The translations under genes and the position numbers were made by a program. Below, one piece after another: positions 9,996 to 19,764 of a stretch of DNA of 43,637 nucleotides. This stretch comes from Trachelipus rathkii. Lineage: Eukaryota > Arthropoda > Malacostraca > Isopoda > Trachelipodidae. Below the pieces are notes generated by a model. It was not told where the DNA came from. It was given only the letters and a program-made list of their open reading frames with translations, and ran no database searches. Each line of letters starts with the position of its first letter. Within the stretch, counting starts at the first letter, position 1. The stretch covers positions 1 to 43,637 of the forward strand of contig JABUQX010078543.1 of assembly GCA_015478945.1 (NCBI GenBank), written 5' to 3'.

Positions 9996-10980
9996 CTAAT
10001 ACTTCAAGCTGAATCCTAAAAGCAAAACTATTTAAGAAGCCAAAGCCAGGGTTTTACAAGGAAGAAAATTTTGAGGTGAAATCCTAACAATTAATAAAGA
10101 AGCTATAGAAGAAACCTGAGAACAACTAAAAAACTCTTTTTCAATATTAGAGCAATCTTCAAGCAACTTTATTGATGAAGCAGCAGCCCTACAATTTGAG
10201 TAACACTTAAGCCAACCACCCTAATCTCAGCCATTCTAAAATCCAAAAACATCAGTAATTAGAAGGTATAGCTATTTTTTATAGGTATTAATATAGTTGG
10301 TGTGAATGTGGTATAATATTTAAAAAAGTAACATCTATGAGTTTTTAAACAAAAGCTAAAAAGGACAAAAATAAATAAAAAGTCCAAAAATAATATTTTT
10401 TTATTAAATATCTATTTTCAATGAATTTATGGAACAATTATGTATAATTATTATGTTTATTTTTTAGCATTTAGTATTTGTACTTTATATATTTATAGTT
10501 ATATTTTTATATTTTAGAACCTGTTCGAATATTCTACTATGTCCAAATAAATGAATATATTGAATGGAGTACTTTCATCACCTGATGTTTATCATAGTTC
10601 TTCTAATTAGAAGCTTGGATGAAGAACACAGTTGTGTGTGTGTGTGTACGTATATGAAAGTAAAAAAGGAAATTTTGTTAAAATTAAAATGTAAACAAAG
10701 TGTGTATGTATATGTGTGCGCGCATGTATGTGCGTATATATGTAATCAAAGTAGCCAGATTGATCCACAGATTAGAAATAGCATTTAATGAAATAAGAAA
10801 AAGAAGAATAATTTGATAAATAAGGAATAGTAAATTACGATAGGGAGACGAGGAATTTATTATTTGATTAATAATCGACATATTTTTATTTCTAGAACCG
10901 AGATTTACCCAGAAAATGGAAAAAGTCAATAAAAATATTTGCGCTAGAGTAAAAATGCAAAAATTCTGGCAAGTCGGTGA

Positions 10981-10988
10981 TGACGTCA
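10981..10988. promoter_or_regulatory. CRE/ATF-type palindrome TGACGTCA in the G-plus 5' LTR
   Basis: Perfect TGACGTCA, repeated at 22027-22034 in the 3' LTR. This octamer is the classic CREB/ATF-binding site. It lies in a short GC-richer segment that could be the promoter; the start site is not evident. Binding is inferred. Confidence 0.4.
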
Positions 10989-11422
10989 CCAAAAGCAAAC
11001 TTTGATGGCGTTGACCGGGTTGTCGGGAGCTCACTCTTTGTTTGGATTCCATCCTGATCGGTTGTTCTGATTATTTATTGTAAACTTTTTGTTTGTGCTT
11101 TTGACTTTGTATATTTTTTGATTAAAACATTTTTGTAAATAAATTTAGTAAAAATTGATATAGATTTTAAAAGTAATTATTTATTTATTTATTACGTATA
11201 CCACTTGACTGGAAATACTTAGGTAAGTTGAAACTAATTGAATTGTGTGAAGCCGAGAGTTAGAATTATTACGTTAGTAGTATTTAGTAAATAAGACTTG
11301 TTGTCATTATCTCGAAGGAATAAAATTTATGCTTGGATAGATAATAGCATTGGCGTTTGTTCTAAAAATAATTAAATAATAATAATTGTGTTTTGATTGT
11401 GGAAAGCTTTTTTGAAAAAGCT

Positions 11423-11756
11423 TTAGCATTCTATATGATAGCTATAGCATTTAGGTTATTAGAATATTACGTCTGTCACCACTTACAGGAATCTCGTGGT
11501 GATATTTAGCATTTTATTTGATAGCTATAGCATTTATATTATTCAAAGATTACGTCTGTCACCACTTACAGGAATCTTGTGGTGATATTTAGCATTTTTA
11601 TGTGATAGTCATAGCATTTATGTTATTCAAAAAGTACAACTGTTACCATTTACGTGAATTTTGAGGCGTTATTTAATATTTTTATACGAAAACTATAACA
11701 TTTGGGTTATTTAAAGATTACGTCTGACCCCACTTACGTGAATCTTGTGGTGATAT
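11423..11756. repeat. Four-unit ~83-base tandem array in the G-plus 5' LTR
   Basis: Each unit starts TTAGCATT and contains a CACCACTTA...GTGGTG inverted repeat that could fold or bind a protein dimer. The third unit is the most diverged. The same 334-base array is at 22467-22800. May be an enhancer or insulator-like array; function is inference. Confidence 0.85.
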
Positions 11757-12201
11757 TGATAAGTATTTGATGAAAGAAAATTAGCTTTGTAAATAAAGTT
11801 TATAGAATTTAAACTTATTTAGCCGGCGAAAATTAACAGCCACTTATATATTTGATTGTGGGTTGTTTGGAATCAGGATTGTATATATATATTACGTTTT
11901 TAACTTGGAGTTTTTTAATAAAATAGTAATACAGAGTTTCTTTTATTGAGCAGTGTTTTGTTTTTAAGAAATTACATATATTTTTGAAAGTACCTTGGAT
12001 GACTTTGAGGTCTTTTATAGTTATCCATAAGTATTATATTTTTGCTACGAGATTTTAAAGTATGAAAATTTGAAACTGTATCAAGTGGTAAACGTGGTTA
12101 CTGAAGAAATAGTTTATCATAATTTCTAATTGTTGTTTTGAGTTGATGGAATTTAGGAATAGTTTACCACAACCTTCAGCAGTTGTTTGGATTTAAAGCA
12201 A

Positions 12202-12288
12202 TTTTCAGAAATAATTTGTGTGCGGAGTTTCAGAAATAATTTGTGCACGGAGTTTCAGAAATATTTTGGTGCACGGAGTTTTAGAAAT
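12202..12288. repeat. Short tandem repeats (~27 bases) in the G-plus 5' LTR
   Basis: Three full units of TTTCAGAAATAATTTGTG plus (T/C)(G/A)CGGAG and one degenerate unit; also at 23249-23335 in the 3' LTR. Followed by looser repeats of GACTTTGA-type sequence. Role unknown. Confidence 0.75.
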
Positions 12289-13987
12289 ATTTATAATACT
12301 GGATCTTAGAAATAACTTAGTATTCTGACTGTGAAAACAATTTAGTTTATGGACTTTGAAAACAAATTAAGTTGTAGACTTTGAAACTACTTAGTTTTTG
12401 AAGACTCTTTGACATATAGACGTGAATATAACTTAGTATATTTAGTTTACTGAGACTGACTATACGTTAATATACTGATTTTTGAATTGTGAGTTTGTAT
12501 ACTGATTTAAATATAATTCGACATTTTGATTTTGGAACTGGATTAATTTATATATTTTATTAATTTATTACGTTTAGAGATAAATTTATCGACTTTTTGG
12601 AAAGTGATTAGTATACTGCATTTTAGAAATTTTATAAAACGGAATTTCAGATATTGGACTTTGCATCAACTTTGATAATTTTGATTTATAGTGAACCTTG
12701 ACTTTGACTTAAACTTTTTAGAGGGTTGATTGTTGAGTCGAGACTTCAGAATAATTTACGGTGACAACTTTTGTTTAAAAATAACGACTTTTCATTCGGA
12801 CTTTGAATTAAATTACATTAGTTGACTTTTTGTCGAATATAACGACTTTACATTTGTACTTTGAAATAAATTACTATAGTTGATTTTTGTCAGATACAAC
12901 GATTTTTGATTGGGACTCTAAAATATTTTGTGAAATAGTTTGCTTTTGTTTTGGTTTACAGATTTTGGAATTTTAACTTGAAATAAAATAACTTAGAAAT
13001 AAATTTGACTTTTAATCAGTTTGGAATGGACATTCACATGAACTTATAGTTTTCAGCTTTGGTTTGGAGTTGTTTGATTGACATTGCTCATTGAATTGTC
13101 GAGTAAATGCAATAAAAGTTTTGCTTTGAGTTGTAGATCAATACGTATAATTATTTTATTATAGGTTGGTTATCGATTTAACTTAGCCACATTGGTTCTG
13201 ATTTTTTAATTCTCAGTGATAGTTCTTGAAGTAGATTTTGAGATTGGTTTTACAAATCATACCAACATAACTGAATTGAGACTTGAGCGGAATTTAGTTA
13301 TTGAAGTTATTTACCCTTGGTTATAGTTTACAGAAGTGAACTCGTTTAATAGTGATTGAGGTTATAATAACAATTGAACACGTTTGAATATTTATAGATT
13401 TTATTTGAGGTTTTATAAATAAAAGAATAAGACCAGCTCCTTAATTTTATTAGTTAACATTGAATTGAGTGAACTTCTTACGGGATCGATAGCTTTAGCA
13501 TTTGACTTTCAACAACAATAGTATTTGATAACGGGATTTAAGAGTAGATAATTTTGTTCTTTCTTGAGTACATCGGTTGAACCAACATTGAAGTTCAACA
13601 TCAGGGTTTATATTTTATCGCATTAGCATTTATTTTATATAGAATCGGGCACAGTTTTGCGCATCTGGAACAGCTAAAATGAATACAGTGTTCATTTTGT
13701 CGATTTAAGTATTAGGTAACAACTAAAATTGCCTACAAAAAACTACAGGTACAACTTCTACAAGGGTAATAAAAATAGAACAGATTAATTTATTACATGA
13801 GTAGGATCGATTTATGTATGATTAAGACACAACGCTTTGATTGATCGATAAGTTTAGAATCCATTATACAACATAGTAGGTATTTAGATAGAATTTAAAT
13901 TCAACTGGGTTTATCCTAAAATAGTGCAAATTTGTTTTGTGAGGTACTTTGGAAGGCCTTTTGACTCTCACAGATAGATAATTTTTT

Positions 13988-14005
13988 TGGTGCCGTATGA
14001 CCAGG
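13988..14005 (+). other. Primer-binding site of G-plus
   Basis: TGGTGCCGTATGACCAGG starts with TGG, complementary to a tRNA CCA end, 15 bases after the LTR end. The primer would end CGGCACCA, which fits tRNA-His best by general knowledge, but the identity is not certain. The following bases (ATACGACTGGG) still resemble the complement of a tRNA T-arm, so similarity may extend to about 28 bases. Confidence 0.6.
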
Positions 14006-14118
14006 ATACGACTGGGTTTATTGCGGATAAATTTGTGAAAAGTTAGGTGGTTAGGTAAAACAATTTTGAAAGTTTTTTTTTTTTTTTTTTTCTTTTCTTT
14101 TTGTTTTTGAGGTGAATA

Positions 14119-15277
14119 ATGGGTGATCAGGAAAATGAAAATCAGGGAGAAGTGAATAGGGGTATAGAAACAACAGAACCAGTGGAAGTAGTGGAAGAAA
14201 ATGAGGGTTTAGACGAAGCAGTGGGGGGATTCATGGGGTCCACTCCATTAAATGTAGAAATACAGAGAGACAATGAACAAATAAATCAGATACCACCTCC
14301 ACTACCACCGACACCTGAACATCCAACATTATATAACCCAAGTTTAACAAGAACACTAGTGCCACCACCATTAAAATTTTCGGTAGATTCAGGGTGGGAG
14401 TTTGAGGAGTTTTTACAAGAGTTCGAGATATATTGCTCTCATACCTATTCAAGAGTTCCAGAAACATGGAGCAGGGTTTTAGGAAATTATTTGGAGGGAG
14501 ATATTTTAGAAGCTTTTAATAATATTGAAGGTGGAAGAATACAATATACTAGGGTAAAAGAAAAATTAAGAGGGATAATAGAACAACTAACTACTAGTAA
14601 AGACATACTTCTTACAAGATTTTGGGCAGCAACAAGAAACAAAAGCGAGTCAATAATAAATTATTCCATGAGATTGGACAAACTTGCGGATCTAGCTGGC
14701 ATGGACAGTGCCCAGAGTTTGTATGGTCAAATGAAGAAACTTAAAATTATGGATGGATTGAGCGAGGATGCAGCCGCAAAAGTGAAATTTGCTACATTAA
14801 CAGAACCAGATATGAGTGTAAATAAAGTGATTGGAATTGCACGCAATGTGGAGAAATGTTTTCAGATAGATCAAAATAAGGAAGAAAAAGAGAAGAAACA
14901 GGCTAAACAAAAAGTACCACCAAAGAAAGAGATACAAATTACAGAAACTAAGGCTGAGAAAAGACAAGATCTTAAGTGTGATTTTTGTAAGCGTGAGGGA
15001 CATCTTGAAGCAACTTGCTACAAAAAGAACAACTGTTGCTTCTTTTGTGGAAAAAAGGGTCATAGAATACAAGAGTGTAGAAATCGGAAGATACGTAATG
15101 ATAGTGGTAAAAACTACATCAACATACAATGTGAGAGGCACTACTACTACTACTAGTAGTGAAATGAGACAGACCAGAACGTTAAGTTGCCCCTTTTGTG
15201 ATCAGAATCATTTAATGAAGAATTGCACCCAATTTAAAGATGCATTACAAAGAAAAACATCTTCGGAAAACGAGTAA
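14119..15277 (+). CDS. Gag of G-plus, with a frame change near 15060-15156
   Basis: ATG at 14119 follows a long T-rich tract. Residues 1-85 are acidic then Pro-rich; 85-250 resemble a Ty3/gypsy capsid region (VDSGWEFEEFLQEFEIY; SRVLGNYLEGDILEAF). Two CCHC zinc knuckles follow at about residues 287 and 307 (CDFCKREGHLEATC; CFFCGKKGHRIQEC), for RNA binding. This frame stops at 15154-15156 in a (CTA)n run. A third knuckle-like motif CPFCDQNHLMKNC (15188-15226, one residue shorter than standard) lies in the +1 frame, which runs to TAA 15275-15277. So either an indel in the (CTA)n region split Gag, or a frame change is used. The +1 frame overlaps the pol frame at 15238-15277. Confidence 0.8.
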
Positions 15278-18200
15278 CACCCTTAACAGAGCAAGGTAGT
15301 AAGGGTGTACAGAAGAAAAACCTTGCAGTAGCAAGTTTAGATGAGCGTATTTACGTATCTATAGATACACCAATAGGAACCGTTCGAGCTTTAGTTGATA
15401 CGGGCGCTGAAGTTAATCTCATGTCCTTAGATATAGTGAATAAGTTAGGGTTGAAATTGATCAAGCAGAAAGAAATTCAATTGGTGGGAATACATGGTGA
15501 TTGTGAACCAACTTGTGGGGAGGTATATTTTTCTTTTTACTTGGGGGGATATCTGGTGAAAGATGAGAGGTTTATTGTTAGCAATAAAACCAAACACAAT
15601 ATCATCTTGGGAATAGGATTTGTTAAGACTCATTGTTTGACCATCGATCTGCAAGAAAATAAGATGACTTGCCGGTTTCAAGAGAGAGAAGTTTTTCTTT
15701 GTGATATAAGTCGAAATCATATAGCGTTAAATAATGTGGAATTAAAGTTGGGAAAAAATACAACAATTAAGGCTGGATACATTAGTACTATCGAATTGAG
15801 TTGGCCAGATGGGATTAGTGGACCACAGTTATATAGGACGGAAAGAAAAAATTGTGATTTAGATACAAGAGGGTTATTGATTTCAAATACTGTAAACTCT
15901 GGTCCTAGAACGTTTGTGAGTGTTATTAATTTGGGTGATGAAACTGTGCATTTGCCAGCGGGAACCGTTATAGCTGAAGCTGTAGAGTTAATGGAAAGAG
16001 GAAATAAATTGATGGAAGTAAGAGAAATCAGTCAAATAGAAGTGGAACCATCAGAAACGGAAGTATCCTTAGAGGAAAGATTTCAGTTATCGCAGACAGA
16101 TTTAACGGAAAGACAGAAGGAAGAAGTTATAGAAGTATTAAGGCAGTTCACAGATATTATTAGTAAAGATGAAAATGATGTTGGATACACAGATAAAATA
16201 GCTCATCATATTCAGTTAACAGATGAGACACCCATTAAACAAAAGGTTCGGCGTTTTAACCCGAAGATTCAAGCTATGGTTGATGAAGAACTAACCGGAT
16301 TGGAAGAGCAAAAAATCATACAACCTTCGAAAAGTCCGTGGAGTAGTCCATTGGTTCCAGTTATCAAAAAGAACGGCAAAATTCGAGTATGTATCGATTA
16401 TAGGGCCCTCAACCAGATAACCATTAAAGATAGCTTTCCATTGCCAGTTGCAGCTGATTATATTTATAATCTGAAAGGATCAGTTTACTTTTCCTTGCTT
16501 GATATGACTAAAGGTTACTATAATGTTCCAGTAGACGAAGAATCTCGACCATTAACAGCTTTCTCTACTGCAACTAAACATATGGAGTTTGTTAGATTGC
16601 CTTTTGGATTGAGCAATAGCCCAGCGACATTCCAACGGTTGGTCAACTTAATGTTGAGTGAATTTGATTGGACACAGGTAATTGCCTATTTAGACGACAT
16701 TTTGGTGCTAGGACGAAGTTTCGAAGATCATTTAAAAAATTTGAAGAATGTTTTAAAGAAGTTAAGAGAATATAACCTGAAGGTGAAACCAGAGAAATGT
16801 AGTATTTTCCGAAGAGCAATAAAATTTTTAGGTCAAGAGGTTAGTGCTGAAGGATTATTACCATTAAAAGAGTATGTAACAGCCATACAAAATGCAGCAG
16901 TCCCTAAAACCATCAAGCAGTTACAGAGTTTCCTCGGAAGTATTAATTATTATAGAAGACATATACCGAATGCTTCCCAACTAATGAAGCCATTGTCACG
17001 GTTAACATCTGGAAAAAGTATAAAGTGGACGACAGAATGCCAATACAGTTTTGATCAATTAAAGAAAGTAATGAGTGAGTCACCAGTTTTGTCGTTCCCA
17101 GATTACGAAAGCGTACAACCACTTGAGCTCTATGTTGATGCATCGGGTACAGGTGCAGGCGCTTGCCTGAAACAGCAACAAGAAGGAATGACTAGAGTGA
17201 TTGCATACGCATCAATGAGTTTTGGAGGTGCGCAACTCAATTATAGTACTTTAGAAAAGGAGTTGGCAGCATTAAGGTGGGGGGTAAAAACCTTTCGAGT
17301 ATTCTTGAGATGTAGGAAGTTTCTGATATGGTCGGATCATCAACCACTCACTTATCTGCATAACATGGCAGGAGTCAATTCAAGAATAGCAAGGACTTTG
17401 GCTGATTTGGCGGAATATGACTTTGAGATCCGTTATATACCCGGAAAGTTTAATCACATAAGTGATTTTTTGTCAAGGTGTGGAGTAGGTGAAATTGAGG
17501 AAGCAGTAGCATCAGAAGTAGAACAAGATGCAATACCTGTAGGGTTTGTTGTACAAGATATTCCTGGAGGGGGAAATTCCTTATTTCAAGCAATAGCCTT
17601 ATATCTATTTGGAACAATGGAAACCCATAAGTTAATTAGAGAAAAAGCCGTGGATAGGATACAAAATGATATTACTGAATATGGGTTGACAGACACTAAA
17701 CAGCAAAGACAGCAAATACGAAGAATGAGTAATTTGGGTACTATGGTAACTGCAGAAATAATAGAAGCCTGTGCAAGAGAAAACAGTATAAGAATATGGG
17801 TCTACCATGGTAGAGATTTGAAAATTCAATACAATACTAAGGAAGATCAAGAATTACCAGTTTGTCATTTGCAGTGTATAGATGGTATTCATTTTAATTT
17901 ATTAACGCTCGAGAAGGTAGAAATTCAGAATATGGACGTTTTTGAGGAGTTTGATGTGGTTTATGACTTAATAGATGTAAGCACTGAATTATCCACAACC
18001 AATGAAATTGTGCTGTTTGAACTCCTAGAGGGAAGTGAAGAAGAGGTAGAGGAGAGGGTAGGAGACCAAGATGAAGGAAGTAGCGTATCGGATGAAACGC
18101 AGAATGGGAGTGAGGAGGACGAACGGAGCAATTCAGATGGAGGTGGAAAAAACCTAATAGAATTACCAACGTTGAAAGAAAGAATTAGTTATTGTTATGA

Positions 18201-19764
18201 TGAAGAAAGATTAACTGAACAATTGAAACAGAGGCAAAAAGACGATCGACAATTGGGAAGATTGTTAATAGTTTTGAAGAGTGAACAATCAGAAGCCGAA
18301 AAAGTAACACAGATAAAACAAGAATTTATGCTTCGACCTTTTGGTAAATTTCTGACAGAGATAAAATGTGAAGAAGAGTGTTTAATAAAACTAATGGAGG
18401 GAAGACAGGTCCCATTGATTTCGTACCACGATTTGATTGATTTAAGTATAGACGTACATAAGAAATATTTCCATCTAGGAAGGGATAAGTTGTTACAGAA
18501 GATCAACGCTTTAGCATGGCATCCGAAGGTATATCACATTTGTAGCACTATTACGAAGACTTGTTTAAAGTGTCAAGAAAATAAAGGTATTCCTGCTAGA
18601 AGAAACAAACCACCAACTTGGAAAATTAATGCTAAGAAACCATTTGATATTATTGCACTCGACTTGATGGAATTACCAGTAACAAATAAAGGAAATAAAT
18701 ATGCATTAGTAGGAATAGACGTGTATTCTAAATGGTTAATGGCGATAGCATTACCAGATAAGAAAGCTGAGACTGTTTTGAGTAATTTTCGGATGATGTT
18801 AGCTACGTGTTTGAAAAATCCAAAAGAAGTACAGACGGATAATGGATCCGAGTTTAGGAATCAATTGATGGACCAATTTCTGTCTAGTAAAAATATACAT
18901 CATAGGTTATCCTCTGCTAATGTACCATCAACGAACGGGATTGTGGAACGCGTGAACAGGACCATATTGAATATGCTTAGAATGCTGGATGATGTAAACA
19001 CGTGGGATTGTCAATTAGGAGAAATAATTAGTACGTATAATCATAGTTTCCATAGAGAATTAAAACAGACACCCGCTAGTTTATTTTTAGATAATGTGAA
19101 AAGAACTGAATCAGAGGAAGTAGTGTGGAAGGAAAAAGATCCAAATTATAAACCATTTGAATTGGAAGAGTTAGTTTTGAAGAAAAATATTTATAAGGGA
19201 CACGCTGTTGTAAATAAATTGGCGAAAAAATTTCATGGGCCATATATAGTAGTTAAAGTTTATGGGAATGGGGTGTTGTACGATATACAACATAAGTATA
19301 GGAAAACATTACTATATCGAGTACACCAGATGCACTTAAAAAGGTTTTATGAGGTTCCGAGAGAATTGGAAAAATTAGAGAATGAAAAATTAGATAGTAG
19401 TATGGAAAAAGCAAGTGTAACATCAGAGTATAGTTTTGAAGGATTTGACCCGTTAGACTTTAGAAACCTTCCTAAGGATTTTGAAGGGTTTACTGAAGAA
19501 CCAGTAAAAAATACGTTTGCCCTTAATTGGAAGAAATTAGAAAGGTTTTCGATACCATTAGGGTCAGGAAGTAGTCAGGTTAAAAATAAACAATTTGCAG
19601 ATATGGGAATTCAGGTAGATGAGTTATGGGAACGGGAATTGTTTGGAACAGAGTCATATGTACCATCTGTAACGGAAAATACCATTGATATGTCTGAAGA
19701 GACTATATACTATGATACCTTTAATATGGAATCATGGATTCAAGAGGAGATTTATAGGGAATAG
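15238..19764 (+). CDS. Pol of G-plus: protease, RT, RNase H, OTU-like, integrase
   Basis: The frame is open from 15238; first ATG 15421, which lies inside protease, so Pol is likely made by a -1 shift from the gag frame in the overlap. Numbered from that ATG: protease active site LVDTGAEVNLM just before it; RT about 260-470 with YLDD 423-426; RNase H about 570-690 (YVDASGTGAGA, HQPLTYLHN); OTU-like about 705-830 with GGGNSLFQA (Ser720) and GIHFNLL (His824); acidic linker 840-930; integrase with HKKYFH and CLKC zinc ligands, and Asp1081, Asp1140, Glu1176 (D-x35-E); GPY module near FHGPYIVVK. No chromodomain is seen. The C-terminal tail contains ADMGIQVDELWERELFG, similar in pattern to the tail of G-minus Pol. 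No internal stop. Confidence 0.93.
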   Translation, partial: RCITKKNIFGKRVTPLTEQGSKGVQKKNLAVASLDERIYVSIDTPIGTVRALVDTGAEVNLMSLDIVNKLGLKLIKQKEIQLVGIHGDCEPTCGEVYFSFYLGGYLVKDERFIVSNKTKHNIILGIGFVKTHCLTIDLQENKMTCRFQEREVFLCDISRNHIALNNVELKLGKNTTIKAGYISTIELSWPDGISGPQLYRTERKNCDLDTRGLLISNTVNSGPRTFVSVINLGDETVHLPAGTVIAEAVELMERGNKLMEVREISQIEVEPSETEVSLEERFQLSQTDLTERQKEEVIEVLRQFTDIISKDENDVGYTDKIAHHIQLTDETPIKQKVRRFNPKIQAMVDEELTGLEEQKIIQPSKSPWSSPLVPVIKKNGKIRVCIDYRALNQITIKDSFPLPVAADYIYNLKGSVYFSLLDMTKGYYNVPVDEESRPLTAFSTATKHMEFVRLPFGLSNSPATFQRLVNLMLSEFDWTQVIAYLDDILVLGRSFEDHLKNLKNVLKKLREYNLKVKPEKCSIFRRAIKFLGQEVSAEGLLPLKEYVTAIQNAAVPKTIKQLQSFLGSINYYRRHIPNASQLMKPLSRLTSGKSIKWTTECQYSFDQLKKVMSESPVLSFPDYESVQPLELYVDASGTGAGACLKQQQEGMTRVIAYASMSFGGAQLNYSTLEKELAALRWGVKTFRVFLRCRKFLIWSDHQPLTYLHNMAGVNSRIARTLADLAEYDFEIRYIPGKFNHISDFLSRCGVGEIEEAVASEVEQDAIPVGFVVQDIPGGGNSLFQAIALYLFGTMETHKLIREKAVDRIQNDITEYGLTDTKQQRQQIRRMSNLGTMVTAEIIEACARENSIRIWVYHGRDLKIQYNTKEDQELPVCHLQCIDGIHFNLLTLEKVEIQNMDVFEEFDVVYDLIDVSTELSTTNEIVLFELLEGSEEEVEERVGDQDEGSSVSDETQNGSEEDERSNSDGGGKNLIELPTLKERISYCYDEERLTEQLKQRQKDDRQLGRLLIVLKSEQSEAEKVTQIKQEFMLRPFGKFLTEIKCEEECLIKLMEGRQVPLISYHDLIDLSIDVHKKYFHLGRDKLLQKINALAWHPKVYHICSTITKTCLKCQENKGIPARRNKPPTWKINAKKPFDIIALDLMELPVTNKGNKYALVGIDVYSKWLMAIALPDKKAETVLSNFRMMLATCLKNPKEVQTDNGSEFRNQLMDQFLSSKNIHHRLSSANVPSTNGIVERVNRTILNMLRMLDDVNTWDCQLGEIISTYNHSFHRELKQTPASLFLDNVKRTESEEVVWKEKDPNYKPFELEELVLKKNIYKGHAVVNKLAKKFHGPYIVVKVYGNGVLYDIQHKYRKTLLYRVHQMHLKRFYEVPRELEKLENEKLDSSMEKASVTSEYSFEGFDPLDFRNLPKDFEGFTEEPVKNTFALNWKKLERFSIPLGSGSSQVKNKQFADMGIQVDELWERELFGTESYVPSVTENTIDMSEETIYYDTFNMESWIQEEIYRE
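17530..17905 (+). other. OTU-like domain in G-plus Pol
   Basis: About 125 residues between RNase H and integrase. OTU deubiquitinases have an Asp-Gly-x-Cys-Leu-Phe box and a C-terminal His followed by an aromatic and Asn. Here the box is Gly-Gly-Asn-Ser-Leu-Phe (Ser720) and the end is GIHFNLL (His824), 104 residues later. The Cys is Ser and the Asp is Gly. Predicted alpha/beta content and spacing suit a compact OTU fold. Either a serine-based or an inactive ubiquitin-binding domain; activity cannot be told from sequence. Confidence 0.7.

Larger units (their letters stand above)
9570..10539 (+). mobile_element. Insertion in the G-plus 5' LTR: (TA)n plus BEL/Pao scrap
   Basis: This ~950-base block is absent from the 3' LTR, where the flanking sequence runs straight into TGTCCAAATAAATG. 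It starts with about 200 bases of (TA)n, then a BEL/Pao pol fragment, then about 540 bases with no recognised content. Its borders are blurred by low-complexity sequence and no target duplication was found. It must have arrived after G-plus inserted. Confidence 0.7.
9336..13972 (+). repeat. 5' LTR of G-plus (3.69 kb plus ~0.95-kb insertion)
   Basis: Begins TATGGTAGGG (also at 21319) and ends ACTCTCACA (3' copy: ACTACCACA). The start is set by the CCGT duplication and the polypurine tract before the 3' copy. Removing the ~950-base insertion (about 9570-10539) gives the same length as the 3' LTR (3687). Contains a CRE-like site, a four-unit tandem array and a 27-base repeat cluster. Unusually long for a Ty3/gypsy LTR, typically a few hundred bases to 2 kb. 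Confidence 0.88.

Noticed and set aside
15238..19764. Chromodomain at the end of G-plus integrase
   Set aside because: Only a GPY-type module is seen; the tail has no aromatic cage pattern of a chromodomain.
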